NCBI GenBank assembly: GCA_030657355.1 | Contig: CP131056.1 | Location: forward strand, 2,500,501-2,564,500 | From: Radicibacter daui | GTDB lineage: Bacteria; Pseudomonadota; Alphaproteobacteria; Radicibacterales; Radicibacteraceae | Direction of reading: 5' to 3' | DNA: 64,000 nt | Part shown: in pieces, positions 43,899 through 53,210 of the stretch | Layout: every line of letters begins with the position of its first letter | Position numbering within the stretch: the stretch's first letter is position 1 | Translations under genes and position numbers: made by a program | The notes under the pieces: generated by a model | The model's database searches: none | What the model was told of the DNA's origin: nothing | Seen by the model: only the letters and a program-made list of their open reading frames with translations

Positions 43899-44849
43899 AT
43901 GGCCAACGTTTTCAAGAAGGTAATGCTTGGCGACCAGGGGTTGGTCGTCATCTTCGTGCTTGCCTTCGCCCTTGTGTCGCTTTTTGTCCCGAACTTCCTG
44001 ACCGAACGCAACATGCTCGGCCTGCTGCAATCGGTCGTTACTGTCGGCATCGTTGCCTGCACCATGATGTTCTGCCTTGCCGCGCGGGATTTTGACCTGT
44101 CGGTCGGCTCGACCGTGGCTTTTGCCGGCATGGTCGCCGTGATGGCCTCCAACGCCACCGGCTCCATTATTCTGGGTCTGCTGACGGCGCTGGTGTGCGG
44201 CGGTGTGGTGGGTTTCATCAACGGCTTTGTCATCGCCAAGTTCCGCATCAACGCGCTCATCACCACGCTCGCTACCATGCAGATCGTGCGCGGCCTTGCC
44301 CTGATCGCCTCCGACGGGCGCGCCGTGGGCATCAACGATCCCGGCTTCTACCAGCTCGCGCTTTCCAAGCTGGTGGGCGTGCCGACGCCGGTCTGGGTGC
44401 TGCTGGTGCTGTTCGTGATCTTCGGCTTCGTGCTCAACCGCACCGTCTTCGGCAAGAACACGCTGGCAGTGGGCGGCAATCCGGAAGCCTCGCGCCTTGC
44501 CGGCGTCAATGTGGACCGCACCCGCATCTGGATTTTCACCCTGCAGGGCATCGTCTGCGCCATTGCCGGCATCCTGCTTGCCTCGCGCATCACCTCCGGC
44601 CAGCCCAATGCGGCCATCGGGCTTGAGTTGTCGGTCATCTCGGCCTGCGTGCTCGGCGGCGTCTCGCTCGCCGGCGGGCGGGCGGCGATGGCGGGCGTCA
44701 TTGTCGGCGTCATGATCATGGGCATCGCCGAGAATGTGATGAACCTGCTGAATATCCCGGCCTTCTACCAGTACATCGTGCGCGGCCTCATCCTGCTGCT
44801 GGCAGTGCTGCTGGATAACCTGCGCTCCAGCGCCCTCGGCCGTCGCTGA
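43899..44849 (+). CDS. araH: L-arabinose/D-galactose ABC transporter permease (AraH)
   Basis: 316 residues with eight to ten membrane segments. RbsC-family motifs are AARDFDLSVGSTVAFAGMVAV and ACVLGGVSLAGGRAAM; the AraH-specific VGINDPGFYQLA loop is also present. It forms the channel with AraG. The mutarotase follows six bases later. Confidence 0.93.
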   Translation: MANVFKKVMLGDQGLVVIFVLAFALVSLFVPNFLTERNMLGLLQSVVTVGIVACTMMFCLAARDFDLSVGSTVAFAGMVAVMASNATGSIILGLLTALVCGGVVGFINGFVIAKFRINALITTLATMQIVRGLALIASDGRAVGINDPGFYQLALSKLVGVPTPVWVLLVLFVIFGFVLNRTVFGKNTLAVGGNPEASRLAGVNVDRTRIWIFTLQGIVCAIAGILLASRITSGQPNAAIGLELSVISACVLGGVSLAGGRAAMAGVIVGVMIMGIAENVMNLLNIPAFYQYIVRGLILLLAVLLDNLRSSALGRR

Positions 44850-44854
44850 CCCTC

Positions 44855-45724
44855 ATGGGGCAATCCCTGCGGATAACCAGCGACAAGCTGGTGGTCGAGG
44901 CCGGCACCGAGGGCGGTGTGCTGCTCGGCGGCTGGACCCGGCAGGGATTGCCCTTTCTGCGCCCCTTTGTGGACGGGGAGGGGCCGGAGGTTCTGCGGGC
45001 ATCCTGTTTCCCGCTGGTGCCTGTCGGCAACCGCGTGCAGCACAATGGCTTCGAGCTTCAGGGCCGGCACTGGTCGTTCACGCCCAACACGGACGGGCCC
45101 TGGTACCTGCATGGCGATGGCTGGCTCGGTTCCTGGCAGGTGGAGGAGCATCGGGCGGACTTGCTGCGCCTGTCGTTCCGGCAGTCAGAGGCCGCGCACT
45201 CTCCGCATCTCTACCGGGCTGAACAATGTTTCAGCCTTGAAGGTCCGGTCCTGCGGATGGCGATGGAAGTTACCAATCTCGGGCAGGACACCCTGCCCTT
45301 CGGCATCGGTTTCCACCCCTATTTTCCCCGCACTGCCGGCACCCGGCTGCTGGCACCCGCGCAAGGCTGGTGGCCGGAAGGGCCGGACTTTCTGCCCGAA
45401 GCAGAATGCCCGCCGCCGCCCGAAGTCGATTTCAGCCAGCTCAAACCCCTGCCGGCCCGGCGGCTCAATAACGGCTATCGCGGCTGGAGCGGCAGGGCGC
45501 GTATCGAATGGTCGGAGAATGGCCTTGCGGTCGATATCGCTGGCGATGCGGTTTTTTCCACCTGCATGATCTATGCGCCGGTTGAGGATCAGCAGTTCTT
45601 CTGTTTTGAGCCAATGAGCCATGCCCCCAACGCCCTTGCCAGCGAAGGCCCGCGGGGTCTCCACCTGCTGGCACCGGGCGAAACGCTTGCCGGCAGCATT
45701 ACCCTGACGATTTCGGAGCCTTGA
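44855..45724 (+). CDS. Aldose 1-epimerase (galactose mutarotase-like)
   Basis: 289 residues. Mutarotase landmarks: FPLVPVGNRVQHNGF (active-site loop), HGDGW, FGIGFHPYFPR with the catalytic His, and a late Glu in CFEPMSHAPNA. Converts alpha and beta sugar forms so that the dehydrogenase gets the right anomer. It lies between araH and the SDR dehydrogenase in one transcript. Confidence 0.9.
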   Translation: MGQSLRITSDKLVVEAGTEGGVLLGGWTRQGLPFLRPFVDGEGPEVLRASCFPLVPVGNRVQHNGFELQGRHWSFTPNTDGPWYLHGDGWLGSWQVEEHRADLLRLSFRQSEAAHSPHLYRAEQCFSLEGPVLRMAMEVTNLGQDTLPFGIGFHPYFPRTAGTRLLAPAQGWWPEGPDFLPEAECPPPPEVDFSQLKPLPARRLNNGYRGWSGRARIEWSENGLAVDIAGDAVFSTCMIYAPVEDQQFFCFEPMSHAPNALASEGPRGLHLLAPGETLAGSITLTISEP

Positions 45725-45732
45725 GGAGAGCC

Positions 45733-46512
45733 ATGAGCACGCGGCTTGCCGGAAAAAATATTTTCCTCACCGGGGCGGCGCAGGGCATCGGCCTTGCGAT
45801 TGCCGAAGACTGCCTCAGGGAAGGGGCAAGCCTGTTTCTGGTGGATCGTGACGGAGCGCTCCTTGCCGAAACCGTGGCACGCCTCGACGCGCCGCCGGAA
45901 CGGCTCGGCTGGGCTGCCGCCGACATTAGCGACAGCGCGGCCATCGCCTCCGCCATGGCTGACGCGGCACAGCGCATCGGCCCCGTCAACGCGCTCATCA
46001 ACAATGCCGGCATCAATGTCTTCAACACCCCGCTGGAGACCAGCGAGGAAGAATGGCAGCGCTGCTTCGATATCAACCTCAAGGGCGCCTGGAACTGCTG
46101 CAAGGCGGCCTTGCCGGGCATGATCGCGGCCGGCGGCGGGGCGATCCTCAACATCGCCTCCACGCACGCCTTCACCATCATCCCGCACACCTTCCCCTAC
46201 CCGCTCGCCAAACACGCGCTGCTGGGGCTTACCAAATCGCTGGCGCTCGAATATGCGGCTGCCGGCGTGCGGGTAAACGCCCTCGCCCCGGGTTATGTCG
46301 AAACGCAGAAGGTGATCGATTACTGGAACGGCTTTGCCGACCCCGAGGCTGCGCGGGCGCAAACCATGGCGCTGCACCCCGGCCGCCGCATCGCCAAACC
46401 GGCGGAGATCGCCCGCGCCGCCGTGTTCATGATATCGGATGAATGCCCGTTCATGAATGCCGCCTGTCTGGTGGTGGATGGCGGGCTCAGCATGCTCCAG
46501 CACGCCGTCTGA
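45733..46512 (+). CDS. SDR dehydrogenase, probable D-galactose (L-arabinose) 1-dehydrogenase
   Basis: 259 residues from ATG 45733, with GAGGAGAG ahead. Motifs: TGAAQGIGLAIAE, INNAGIN, Ser in NIASTHAF and YPLAK as Tyr-X3-Lys. The location between mutarotase and dgoK makes it the likely first oxidation step (galactose to galactonolactone). That assignment rests on context; several SDRs perform this role. L-Arabinose may also be used because the importer is AraF-like. Confidence 0.85.
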   Translation: MSTRLAGKNIFLTGAAQGIGLAIAEDCLREGASLFLVDRDGALLAETVARLDAPPERLGWAAADISDSAAIASAMADAAQRIGPVNALINNAGINVFNTPLETSEEEWQRCFDINLKGAWNCCKAALPGMIAAGGGAILNIASTHAFTIIPHTFPYPLAKHALLGLTKSLALEYAAAGVRVNALAPGYVETQKVIDYWNGFADPEAARAQTMALHPGRRIAKPAEIARAAVFMISDECPFMNAACLVVDGGLSMLQHAV

Positions 46513-46562
46513 CGTTCCCCCACCGCCTCCTTTCCCGTTGCCGTCTTTTCTGGAGTTCCACC

Positions 46563-47489
46563 ATGCCCGCACCAGCCCTGATAGCCATCGACTGGGGCAC
46601 AACGCGCCTGCGCGCCTGGCTGATGGCCGGCGACGGCAGCGTGCTGGCGGAGCATCGCAGCGATGACGGGCTGATCGAGGCGCAGAAGAAGCGTTTTTCC
46701 ACCGTTTACGCGACGACACTGGAAAAGCTGCAGGCCCCCGCCGGCCTGCCCGCCATCATCTGCGGCATGGCCGGCTCGCGCCGGGGCTGGATCGAGGCAC
46801 CCTATGTGCCGGTGCCTGCCCCGCTGAGCGCGGTTTTGAAGGAAGCCGCCCGCGTACCGCAGCCGGGCGCCGATATCCGCATCGTGCCCGGCCTTGCCCA
46901 GACCACGCCGGATGCCCCCGACGTGATGCGCGGCGAAGAAACCCAGCTTGCCGGCGCCGGCCTGCCGGTTGAGGGAACCCATCTGGTCTGCATGCCCGGC
47001 ACCCATTGTAAGTGGGTGACGGTGGAGAATGGCCGCGTCAAGACCTTCGGCACCTGGCCGACGGGCGAGCTTTATGCCCTGATCGCCGGCCAGTCGATCC
47101 TGCGTCATTCCCTTGGTGAGCCGCCGGCTGCGGTCGCTGCCTCCAGCCCGGCTTTTGCCGAAGCCTGCCGCACGGCGCTTGCCGAAGGGGGCGATTTTTC
47201 CGCCCGGCTGTTTTCCATCCGGGCCGGCACCTTGCTCAACGGCCTTTCCCCAGCCGATGCGGCCGCCCGGCTCTCCGGCCTTTTGATCGGCGCCGAAATC
47301 GCCTCTGCCCTCCTGCACCTGCCGCCGCTTCCGGCCCGCCGGGTGGTGCTGATCGCCTCCGGCCCTCTGGCGGGGCTTTATGCCGCCGCCTTTACCCTTG
47401 CCGGTTTTGAGGTGCGCAGCGTGGATGCCGAGGCCGCCGTGCGCTCCGGCCTTTATGAAGCCGCGCGCCAGAACGGCATGGTCGCCTGA
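46563..47489 (+). CDS. dgoK: 2-dehydro-3-deoxygalactonokinase
   Basis: 308 residues. The ATP-phosphate loop AIDWGTTRLRAWLM and family blocks GMAGSRRGWIEAPYV and MPGTHCKWVTVENG identify DgoK. It phosphorylates 2-keto-3-deoxygalactonate at O6. It precedes the aldolase by 46 bases, as in other dgoKA pairs. Confidence 0.94.
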   Translation: MPAPALIAIDWGTTRLRAWLMAGDGSVLAEHRSDDGLIEAQKKRFSTVYATTLEKLQAPAGLPAIICGMAGSRRGWIEAPYVPVPAPLSAVLKEAARVPQPGADIRIVPGLAQTTPDAPDVMRGEETQLAGAGLPVEGTHLVCMPGTHCKWVTVENGRVKTFGTWPTGELYALIAGQSILRHSLGEPPAAVAASSPAFAEACRTALAEGGDFSARLFSIRAGTLLNGLSPADAAARLSGLLIGAEIASALLHLPPLPARRVVLIASGPLAGLYAAAFTLAGFEVRSVDAEAAVRSGLYEAARQNGMVA

Positions 47490-47535
47490 CCCGCCCTGCC
47501 CTGTTTCCCAAGTCTCCCGCCCGAAAGCGCCCGCC

Positions 47536-48186
47536 ATGACCGATATCCAGAAAACCACAGCCGCCTTCCCCCCGCTCCGGCGCGGGCTCGTTGCCATCCT
47601 GCGCGGGCTGCAGCCGGACGAGGCGGTTGCCATGGCGCAGGTGATTCTCGAAGCCGGCATCGAGGCGATCGAGGTGCCGCTCAATTCGCCCGATCCCTTC
47701 ACCTCCATCCGCCGCATCGCTGCCGCCATGCCCCCCCAGGTGCTGGTCGGCGCCGGCACGGTGCTGACGGCAGAGAATGTCGACAGGCTGGCCGAGGCCG
47801 GCGGCAAATTGCTGGTGAGCCCCAATATCGACCAGGCGGTGATGGAGCGCGCCGCCGCCCATGGCATGGTCACCATGCCGGGCGTGATGACCCCGACGGA
47901 GGCGTTTCTCGCCATCCGCCTCGGCGCCTCGGCGCTCAAGTTCTTCCCGGCCAATGTCCTCGGCCCGGCGGGCATCGCCGCCATGAAGGCGGTGCTGCCG
48001 ACGACAACTCCCGTCGGTGCGGTGGGCGGCGTGTCGGAGGGGGACTTTGCCGCCTATTCCAAAGCCGGGGTCAGCCTGTTCGGGCTTGGATCGAGCCTGT
48101 TCAAACCCGGCATGACGGTGGCAGAAGTAGCCAAACGCGCCCGTGCTGCGGCCGAGGGCTGGGACCGGACCTTTGGGGAGGGATAA
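47536..48186 (+). CDS. dgoA: 2-dehydro-3-deoxy-6-phosphogalactonate aldolase
   Basis: 216 residues in a class I KDPG-type barrel. The key Glu lies in IEAIEVPLNSPDPF and the Schiff-base Lys in ALKFFPANVLG. The IEVPLNSP sequence is typical of DgoA rather than Eda. It splits KDPGal to pyruvate and glyceraldehyde 3-phosphate, the last step of the De Ley-Doudoroff route. Confidence 0.93.
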   Translation: MTDIQKTTAAFPPLRRGLVAILRGLQPDEAVAMAQVILEAGIEAIEVPLNSPDPFTSIRRIAAAMPPQVLVGAGTVLTAENVDRLAEAGGKLLVSPNIDQAVMERAAAHGMVTMPGVMTPTEAFLAIRLGASALKFFPANVLGPAGIAAMKAVLPTTTPVGAVGGVSEGDFAAYSKAGVSLFGLGSSLFKPGMTVAEVAKRARAAAEGWDRTFGEG

Positions 48187-48189
48187 AAG

Positions 48190-49068
48190 ATGAAGACGCA
48201 AACCGTCAGCGTCATTTCCGATCACCGCTGCCAGCTTGGCGAGGGGCCGAGTTTCGACCATACCGCCGGCGCGCTTTACTGGTTCGACATCGTCGCCGGA
48301 CATTTGCTGGAGAAAAAAACCGGCAGCGGGCCGACGCGGGTACATGATCTGGGCGAGATGGCGAGTGCGATGGCCGAGATTGATGGCGAGCGCCAGCTCA
48401 TCTTCACTGAAACCGGCCTTCATGTGCGCGAGCGCGCCACTGGCCGCCTGTCGCTGCTGAAGGCCGTGGAGGCGGAAAACCGCGTGACGCGCAGCAACGA
48501 TGCCCGGGTGCATCCCTGCGGCGCGCTGTGGTTCGGCACCATGGGCAAGAAGCTGGAGAAAGGCGCCGGCGCCATCTACTGGTTCTTCAAGGGCGAGCTG
48601 CGCACCCTCTACAGCCAGATCACCATCCCCAACGCCATCGCCTTCTCGCCCGACGGCACGGTTGCCTATTACGCCGATACCGATGCCGGCATGTTGATGC
48701 GGGTGGCCTGCGATCCGGAAACCGGCCTGCCGCAAGGCGAGCCCACCCTGTTCCTCAGGAACTCGGGCACGGGCGGCTTTGACGGCTCGGTGGTCGATCT
48801 GGACGGTCTCATCTGGAATGCGCGCTGGGGCGACAGCCGGCTGGTGGCCTATGGCCCGGCCGACGGCAAGATCGTGCATTCCGTGCCCCTGCCCGTCAGC
48901 CAGCCCTCCTGCCCCGCCTTTTTCGGCGCCGCGGCGGACCGTATTGCCGTGACCTCCGCGCTCGAAGGGTTTGACGAAGCAAAACAGAAAGCGGAGCCGA
49001 TGGCGGGCATGACGCTGCTGGTGGATATGCCGGTACGCGGCCGGCCAGAGCCGAAAGTCAAAATCTGA
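48190..49068 (+). CDS. SMP-30/gluconolactonase family lactonase (probable galactonolactonase)
   Basis: 292 residues of six-bladed propeller. Metal-site residues: Glu in QLGEGPSFD, Asn in SNDARVHPCG, Asn in IPNAIAFSPDG and Asp in GFDGSVVD. It opens the sugar lactone made by the SDR dehydrogenase. Its position three bases after dgoA completes the pathway. A terminator follows. Confidence 0.9.
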   Translation: MKTQTVSVISDHRCQLGEGPSFDHTAGALYWFDIVAGHLLEKKTGSGPTRVHDLGEMASAMAEIDGERQLIFTETGLHVRERATGRLSLLKAVEAENRVTRSNDARVHPCGALWFGTMGKKLEKGAGAIYWFFKGELRTLYSQITIPNAIAFSPDGTVAYYADTDAGMLMRVACDPETGLPQGEPTLFLRNSGTGGFDGSVVDLDGLIWNARWGDSRLVAYGPADGKIVHSVPLPVSQPSCPAFFGAAADRIAVTSALEGFDEAKQKAEPMAGMTLLVDMPVRGRPEPKVKI

Positions 49069-49090
49069 TCCGCTGAAAAGACCAGCAAAC

Positions 49091-49125
49091 AAAGGGCGGA
49101 GCCGGCTGGCTCCGCCCTTTGGCTT
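49091..49125 (+). terminator. Terminator of the galactose operon
   Basis: A 13-bp perfect stem (AAAGGGCGGAGCC, GGCT loop) followed by GGCTTTC. It also lies at the end of the convergent MFS gene. Confidence 0.8.
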
Positions 49126-49151
49126 TCGGGTCCCGCCGCCCGCAAAGCCCC

Positions 49152-50405
49152 TTACCGGCTGGCAAGGGCCCGCAGTTGCAGGAGTGTCGCCGCAGCGGCA
49201 AGGGCAACACCCAGTCCGGAGACCCCGGCCCAGCCGCCGAATTGCCAGGCAAGGGCGGCGGCAGCCGAACCGAGCGCCCCGCCGAGGAACATGCCGCCCA
49301 TGAAGAGCGTGTTGATGCGCGAACGGGCGCTGGGGCGCAGGGCATAGATGATGTGCTGGTTGGAGACGAGCACGCTCTGCACGGCAAAATCCAGCAGCAC
49401 CACGCCCACCACCATGCCGGCCAGCGACGCCCAGAGGCCAAAGAGCGCCCAGGAGGCAAGCGCCAGCACCGCGCCCAGCATGATCATGCGGTGCGGGCCG
49501 CTTTTGTCGGCGATGCGGCCGGCTATCGGCGCGGCAAGAATGCCAACCGCCCCGACGACACCGAAGAGACCGGCAATCTCGGAGCCAAGGCCGAATTGCG
49601 GCTGCTGCAGGCGCAGGGCAAGGATGCTCCAGAAGGCCATGAAAGCGGCAAACAACAGCGCCTGCGTATAGGTAGCAAGGCGCAGCTCGGCAAACTCTCG
49701 CCACAGATGGGCGAGCGAGTGCATGGCCTTGCCATAGCTGAGGCCGCTGCCTTCCGGCAGGCTTTTGGGCAGGCGCCAGGCTATCAACGCGGCAGAGCCG
49801 AGTGCCAGCGGCACGCCAAGCCAGAACATCTCGCGCCAGCCGGCATGGGCGGACACGAAGCCGGAAAGCGTGCGGCTTAAAAGAATGCCCGTCAGCACAC
49901 CCGACATCACCGTGCCCACCACCGCGCCGCGTTTGGCTGGCGAGGCAAGATGCGCGGCAAAGGGCACGATCTGCTGGGTGACCGAGGCGGCGATGCCCAG
50001 CACCAGCGCCGCCACCAGCGCAAGACTGGCGGCCGGTGCCAGTGCGGCCCCGGCAAGCGCGGCGGCGAGCACCAGAAACTGGGTGACGATCAGGCGCCGG
50101 CGCTCCACCAGATCGCCGAGCGGCACCAGCAGGAACAGGCCGGCGGCGTAACCGAACTGGGTGGCGGTGGGAATGAAGCTGGTGGCGCCGCCCGGCAGGT
50201 CCGCTTCCATCAATCCCAGCATCGGCTGGCTGTAATAGATGTTGGCGACGGCAAGGCCGGAAGCGGCCGCCATGGTGAAGGTCAGCGCCCGGCTCAGCGC
50301 CGGCTGATGGGAGGCGCCGTGGATATGCGTGTTTTCGGCCTCACCGGCAGTGGAGGTACTCGCCGGCGCGGCGTTGCCGGCGGGCGGGGTGGCAACATGG
50401 CTCAT
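49152..50405 (-). CDS. MFS drug/metabolite efflux transporter
   Basis: 417 residues, twelve membrane segments after a 40-residue hydrophilic N-terminus. Motif A is in LVPLGDLVERRRLI and the second half has AGRIADKSGPHRM. It resembles YgaY/YnfM-type exporters (VANIYYSQPMLGLM). Divergent LysR regulator and shared palindrome suggest substrate-controlled efflux. Substrate unknown. Confidence 0.88.
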   Translation of the reverse strand: MSHVATPPAGNAAPASTSTAGEAENTHIHGASHQPALSRALTFTMAAASGLAVANIYYSQPMLGLMEADLPGGATSFIPTATQFGYAAGLFLLVPLGDLVERRRLIVTQFLVLAAALAGAALAPAASLALVAALVLGIAASVTQQIVPFAAHLASPAKRGAVVGTVMSGVLTGILLSRTLSGFVSAHAGWREMFWLGVPLALGSAALIAWRLPKSLPEGSGLSYGKAMHSLAHLWREFAELRLATYTQALLFAAFMAFWSILALRLQQPQFGLGSEIAGLFGVVGAVGILAAPIAGRIADKSGPHRMIMLGAVLALASWALFGLWASLAGMVVGVVLLDFAVQSVLVSNQHIIYALRPSARSRINTLFMGGMFLGGALGSAAAALAWQFGGWAGVSGLGVALAAAATLLQLRALASR

Positions 50406-50572
50406 GACAAACTCCCGGGCGGCTGGGCCGCCCCTGATGACGGGCTGACCGGCGGCTTGCGGGCCACTGGCGGTCAGGCACCGGAAGGCCGGAGATGGTC
50501 GGGCCTTTCGTCGCCAACAGAGTTACCCTTCCATCAATATCCGCTGTAGTCGGCAGCATCGTTATGCCAGAC

Positions 50573-50587
50573 TAACGATATTCGTTA
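50573..50587. promoter_or_regulatory. Palindromic LysR operator candidate
   Basis: TAACGA-TAT-TCGTTA is a perfect dyad, 30 bases before the LysR start, between the two divergent genes. Confidence 0.65.
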
Positions 50588-50616
50588 TAATTCACGCAAA
50601 CGCGGGGGACTGGCCG

Positions 50617-51489
50617 GTGGATCTCGACAATGTCGCCGTTCTGGTGGAGGCCGTGCAGGCCGGCAGCCTTGCCGCCGCCGCCCGGCGGCTTTCCATCACA
50701 CCCATGGCCGCCTCCCGCCGCCTGACCGCGCTGGAAGATGAGCTGGGCAGCCGGCTGGTGCATCGCACGACGCGGGCCCTATCGCTGACGCCGGAAGGCG
50801 AAGCCTTTCTGCCTCACGCGCAAGCGATGCTGGAACACGAGGCCGACGCGCGGGATGCGCTGCGCCCCTCTTCCGCCGGTGCCTCCGGCCTGCTGCGCAT
50901 CACCGCCTCCGCCCCGTTCGGGCGCAAGGTGGTGGCGCCGATGATACCGGCTTTTCTGGAGGCGAACCCGGCGCTGCGGGTGGATTTGCTGATGACGGAC
51001 AGCATCGTCGACATCGTGGCCGAGGGTATCGATGTCGCCATCCGCATCGCCCAGCTGCGTGACAATACGCTGATCGCCCGGCGCCTTGGCGACAATCCAC
51101 GATGGCTTTATGCCACGCCGGACTATGTGGCCCGGCATGGCGCCCCGAAACGCATGGCCGAGCTGGCGGCGCATGAGTGCCTCTCCGTTACCGGCACCAG
51201 CCATTGGCCCTTCATCGACAAGGCCGGCAAGCTGGTGCACCAGCGGGTTACGGGGCGGTTCAGCGCCAATTCGCTGGAGGCGGTGCACGAAGCCTGCCTT
51301 GGCGGTTTCGGCATCACCAAACTCTCGGGCTGGAATGCCGACCCGGATGTAGATGCCGGCCGGCTGATCCGCCTGCCGCTGGAAGATGCCGATATCGAAC
51401 CGATGGGCATCTGGGCCGTCTACCCCTCCGCCCGGCTGGTCCCGGCCAAGGTCCGGGCCTTCATCGCCGCCTTGTCGGAGAGGGTATAA
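50617..51489 (+). CDS. LysR family regulator
   Basis: 290 residues from GTG 50617. Winged helix at residues 1-60 (NVAVLVEAVQAGSLAAAARRL, recognition helix MAASRRLTALEDELG); a periplasmic-binding-like effector domain follows. The ligand is unknown. It probably controls the divergent MFS exporter and itself. Confidence 0.9.
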   Translation: MDLDNVAVLVEAVQAGSLAAAARRLSITPMAASRRLTALEDELGSRLVHRTTRALSLTPEGEAFLPHAQAMLEHEADARDALRPSSAGASGLLRITASAPFGRKVVAPMIPAFLEANPALRVDLLMTDSIVDIVAEGIDVAIRIAQLRDNTLIARRLGDNPRWLYATPDYVARHGAPKRMAELAAHECLSVTGTSHWPFIDKAGKLVHQRVTGRFSANSLEAVHEACLGGFGITKLSGWNADPDVDAGRLIRLPLEDADIEPMGIWAVYPSARLVPAKVRAFIAALSERV

Positions 51490-51507
51490 TAAAATCAAAA
51501 CAAAATA

Positions 51508-51972
51508 TTACGGCAGTATCTTGCGATAAACTATGAAGCCGGACTTTTCGGCAAGCCGGTCATAGAGCGCCATCGCCGTCCGGTTCGTCTCGTGCGTCTG
51601 CCAGTAAACCCGCCCGCAGCCCTCGGCGTCCGCCCGGGCATAAACCGCCTCGATCAGTGCCCGCCCAACACCACGTCCGCGCGCCTCTTCGGCAGTAAAG
51701 AGGTCCTGCAGATAACAGCTCGGCGCGATTGCTGTGGTCGAGCGGTGGTAGAGGAAATGGGCAAGGCCGAGCAACTGCCCTTCCGCCTCCGCCACCAGGC
51801 AAAACATTGGCTCATAGGCATCAAAGAACCGCGACCAGGTGACGGCGGTGATCTCCCCCGCCAGCGCCGTCGGCCCGGAGCGGCCGTAAAAGGCGTTGTA
51901 CCCGTGCCAGAGCGGTCGCCAGGCGTCGTAATCTCCCGGCTGGACGGGGCGAATGCCAGTTTGAGGGTTCAA
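51508..51972 (-). CDS. GNAT family N-acetyltransferase
   Basis: 154 residues from TTG 51972, with AAGGGAAG five bases before it. The acetyl-CoA loop is EEARGRGVGRALIEAVYARA and the C-terminal part reads YWQTHETNRTAMALYDRLAEKSGF, as in small-molecule GNAT enzymes. Acceptor unknown. It is convergent with LysR. Confidence 0.88.
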   Translation of the reverse strand: MNPQTGIRPVQPGDYDAWRPLWHGYNAFYGRSGPTALAGEITAVTWSRFFDAYEPMFCLVAEAEGQLLGLAHFLYHRSTTAIAPSCYLQDLFTAEEARGRGVGRALIEAVYARADAEGCGRVYWQTHETNRTAMALYDRLAEKSGFIVYRKILP

Positions 51973-52029
51973 CGTCACTTCCCTTGCAAAGAATGGCGGG
52001 CAAAAGCGGCGGCCGGGACAAGGCGGCAC

Positions 52030-52662
52030 TCAATGCCGCCGGTCGACGGCCGTCCTGATGAAACTCGGGCGCCGGGCATGACGCTCAAAATAAGCGGCCA
52101 CGACGGGCGAGGCCGCAAGAGCCCGCGCCCCTTCCGGGAAGGCGCTTATGCCGGCAAGCATCGGCATCAGATTGATGTCCGCGAAGCTGAACCGATCGCC
52201 CGCCAGAAACTCCTTGCCCTCAAGGGCAGCTTCCAGCACGGCCAGTTGCTGCTCCATCACCGGCACCACAGCCGCGATGGCAGCACGATCGGGCCCGCCA
52301 TCGGCGCCGCGCGGAACCACATAACCGAGCACGTACTCCCGGATAAAGGGCCGGTCCATCGTGGTGTTGACCAGCGATATCCATTGCTCGACTTCTGCGG
52401 CGGCCAGCGGTTCTTTGGGCAGCAGCGGCATCTCGGGAAAAATCGTGTCGAGATAACCGGCAATGGCCCGGGACTCACAAAGGGTTACCGGGCCATGGCG
52501 CATGACGGGAATTTTCCCGACCGGGCTGATGAGCCGCACCTCTTCCGATTGCGGCATGGCCGGGGTCAGCCGATAGGCGACACCCTTTTCCTCGCAGGCC
52601 ATGCGCACCGCGCGGACATAGTTGCTGACCGGAATGCCGATGATTTCTATCTGCGTCATCAC
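52030..52662 (-). CDS. Glutathione S-transferase family protein
   Basis: 210 residues: thioredoxin-like N-domain (IEIIGIPVSNYVRAVRMACEEKG, Pro in GKIPVMRHG, ESRAI for glutathione binding) and helical C-domain (FSFADINLMPML). The gene overlaps the SRPBCC gene by four bases, forming an ArsR-SRPBCC-GST operon. Substrate unknown. Confidence 0.9.
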   Translation of the reverse strand: MMTQIEIIGIPVSNYVRAVRMACEEKGVAYRLTPAMPQSEEVRLISPVGKIPVMRHGPVTLCESRAIAGYLDTIFPEMPLLPKEPLAAAEVEQWISLVNTTMDRPFIREYVLGYVVPRGADGGPDRAAIAAVVPVMEQQLAVLEAALEGKEFLAGDRFSFADINLMPMLAGISAFPEGARALAASPVVAAYFERHARRPSFIRTAVDRRH

Positions 52663-53210
52663 ACTGCTCCCTGCGGCTTGTTTTCACCCGTGAGCAGCCA
52701 GCTATCGAGACGGCCCAGACACAGGGTCCAGCCTCCGGCATGGTCGTCACGGGCCTTGCGGTCGGCGAACCCTTCCTGGCGAAACTCCAGGCGCGTGTCG
52801 CCGCCATGGTCAAAAAACTCCAGCGTCACCAGCGTTTCGGGGCTGGTGGTGCCATCCTCAAGTTCCCATGCATGGGTAAAAACCAGCCGCTCAGGCGGGG
52901 CAATTTCCTGGTAGCTGCCAAAGAGCCTGTGCTCGGTGCCGTCCGGCTCGATCATGGTGGAGCGAAACCCGCCACCCGGCCGCGGGTCGAAATGCTGGTG
53001 GACGACGATGAAGCCCGGCAGCCCCAGCCACCGGGCGATACGCTCGGCTTCCACCCAGGCGCTGAAGACAAGCGGCCGGGGCGCCCTGAAGATACGGCTG
53101 ATGGTGAGCGTGCGGGCATCGCCTCCCACTCGTTGCTCTTCGCCCGTCCGCCGTTCGCCCGCCGGCGCCGCGGGTTTTACATCAGTCGGGATTCTGGTCG
53201 TCGTCGCCAC
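52659..53210 (-). CDS. SRPBCC (AHSA1-like) domain protein
   Basis: 183 residues from GTG 53210 (GAGGGGA ahead), with the first ~30 residues polar. The START/AHSA1 core is LTISRIFRAPRPLVFSAW, FDPRPGGGFRSTMIEPDG and TLVTLEFFDHGGDTRLEF, ending near WLLTGENKPQG. Such proteins bind small hydrophobic ligands and are commonly paired with an ArsR regulator. It overlaps arsR by 29 bases. Confidence 0.9.
   Translation of the reverse strand: MATTTRIPTDVKPAAPAGERRTGEEQRVGGDARTLTISRIFRAPRPLVFSAWVEAERIARWLGLPGFIVVHQHFDPRPGGGFRSTMIEPDGTEHRLFGSYQEIAPPERLVFTHAWELEDGTTSPETLVTLEFFDHGGDTRLEFRQEGFADRKARDDHAGGWTLCLGRLDSWLLTGENKPQGAV

Noticed and set aside
47392-49704. 770-codon minus-strand frame opposite dgoK, dgoA and the lactonase
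   Set aside because: Composition is Arg/His/Gly-rich shadow and it runs through three well-supported genes and a terminator.
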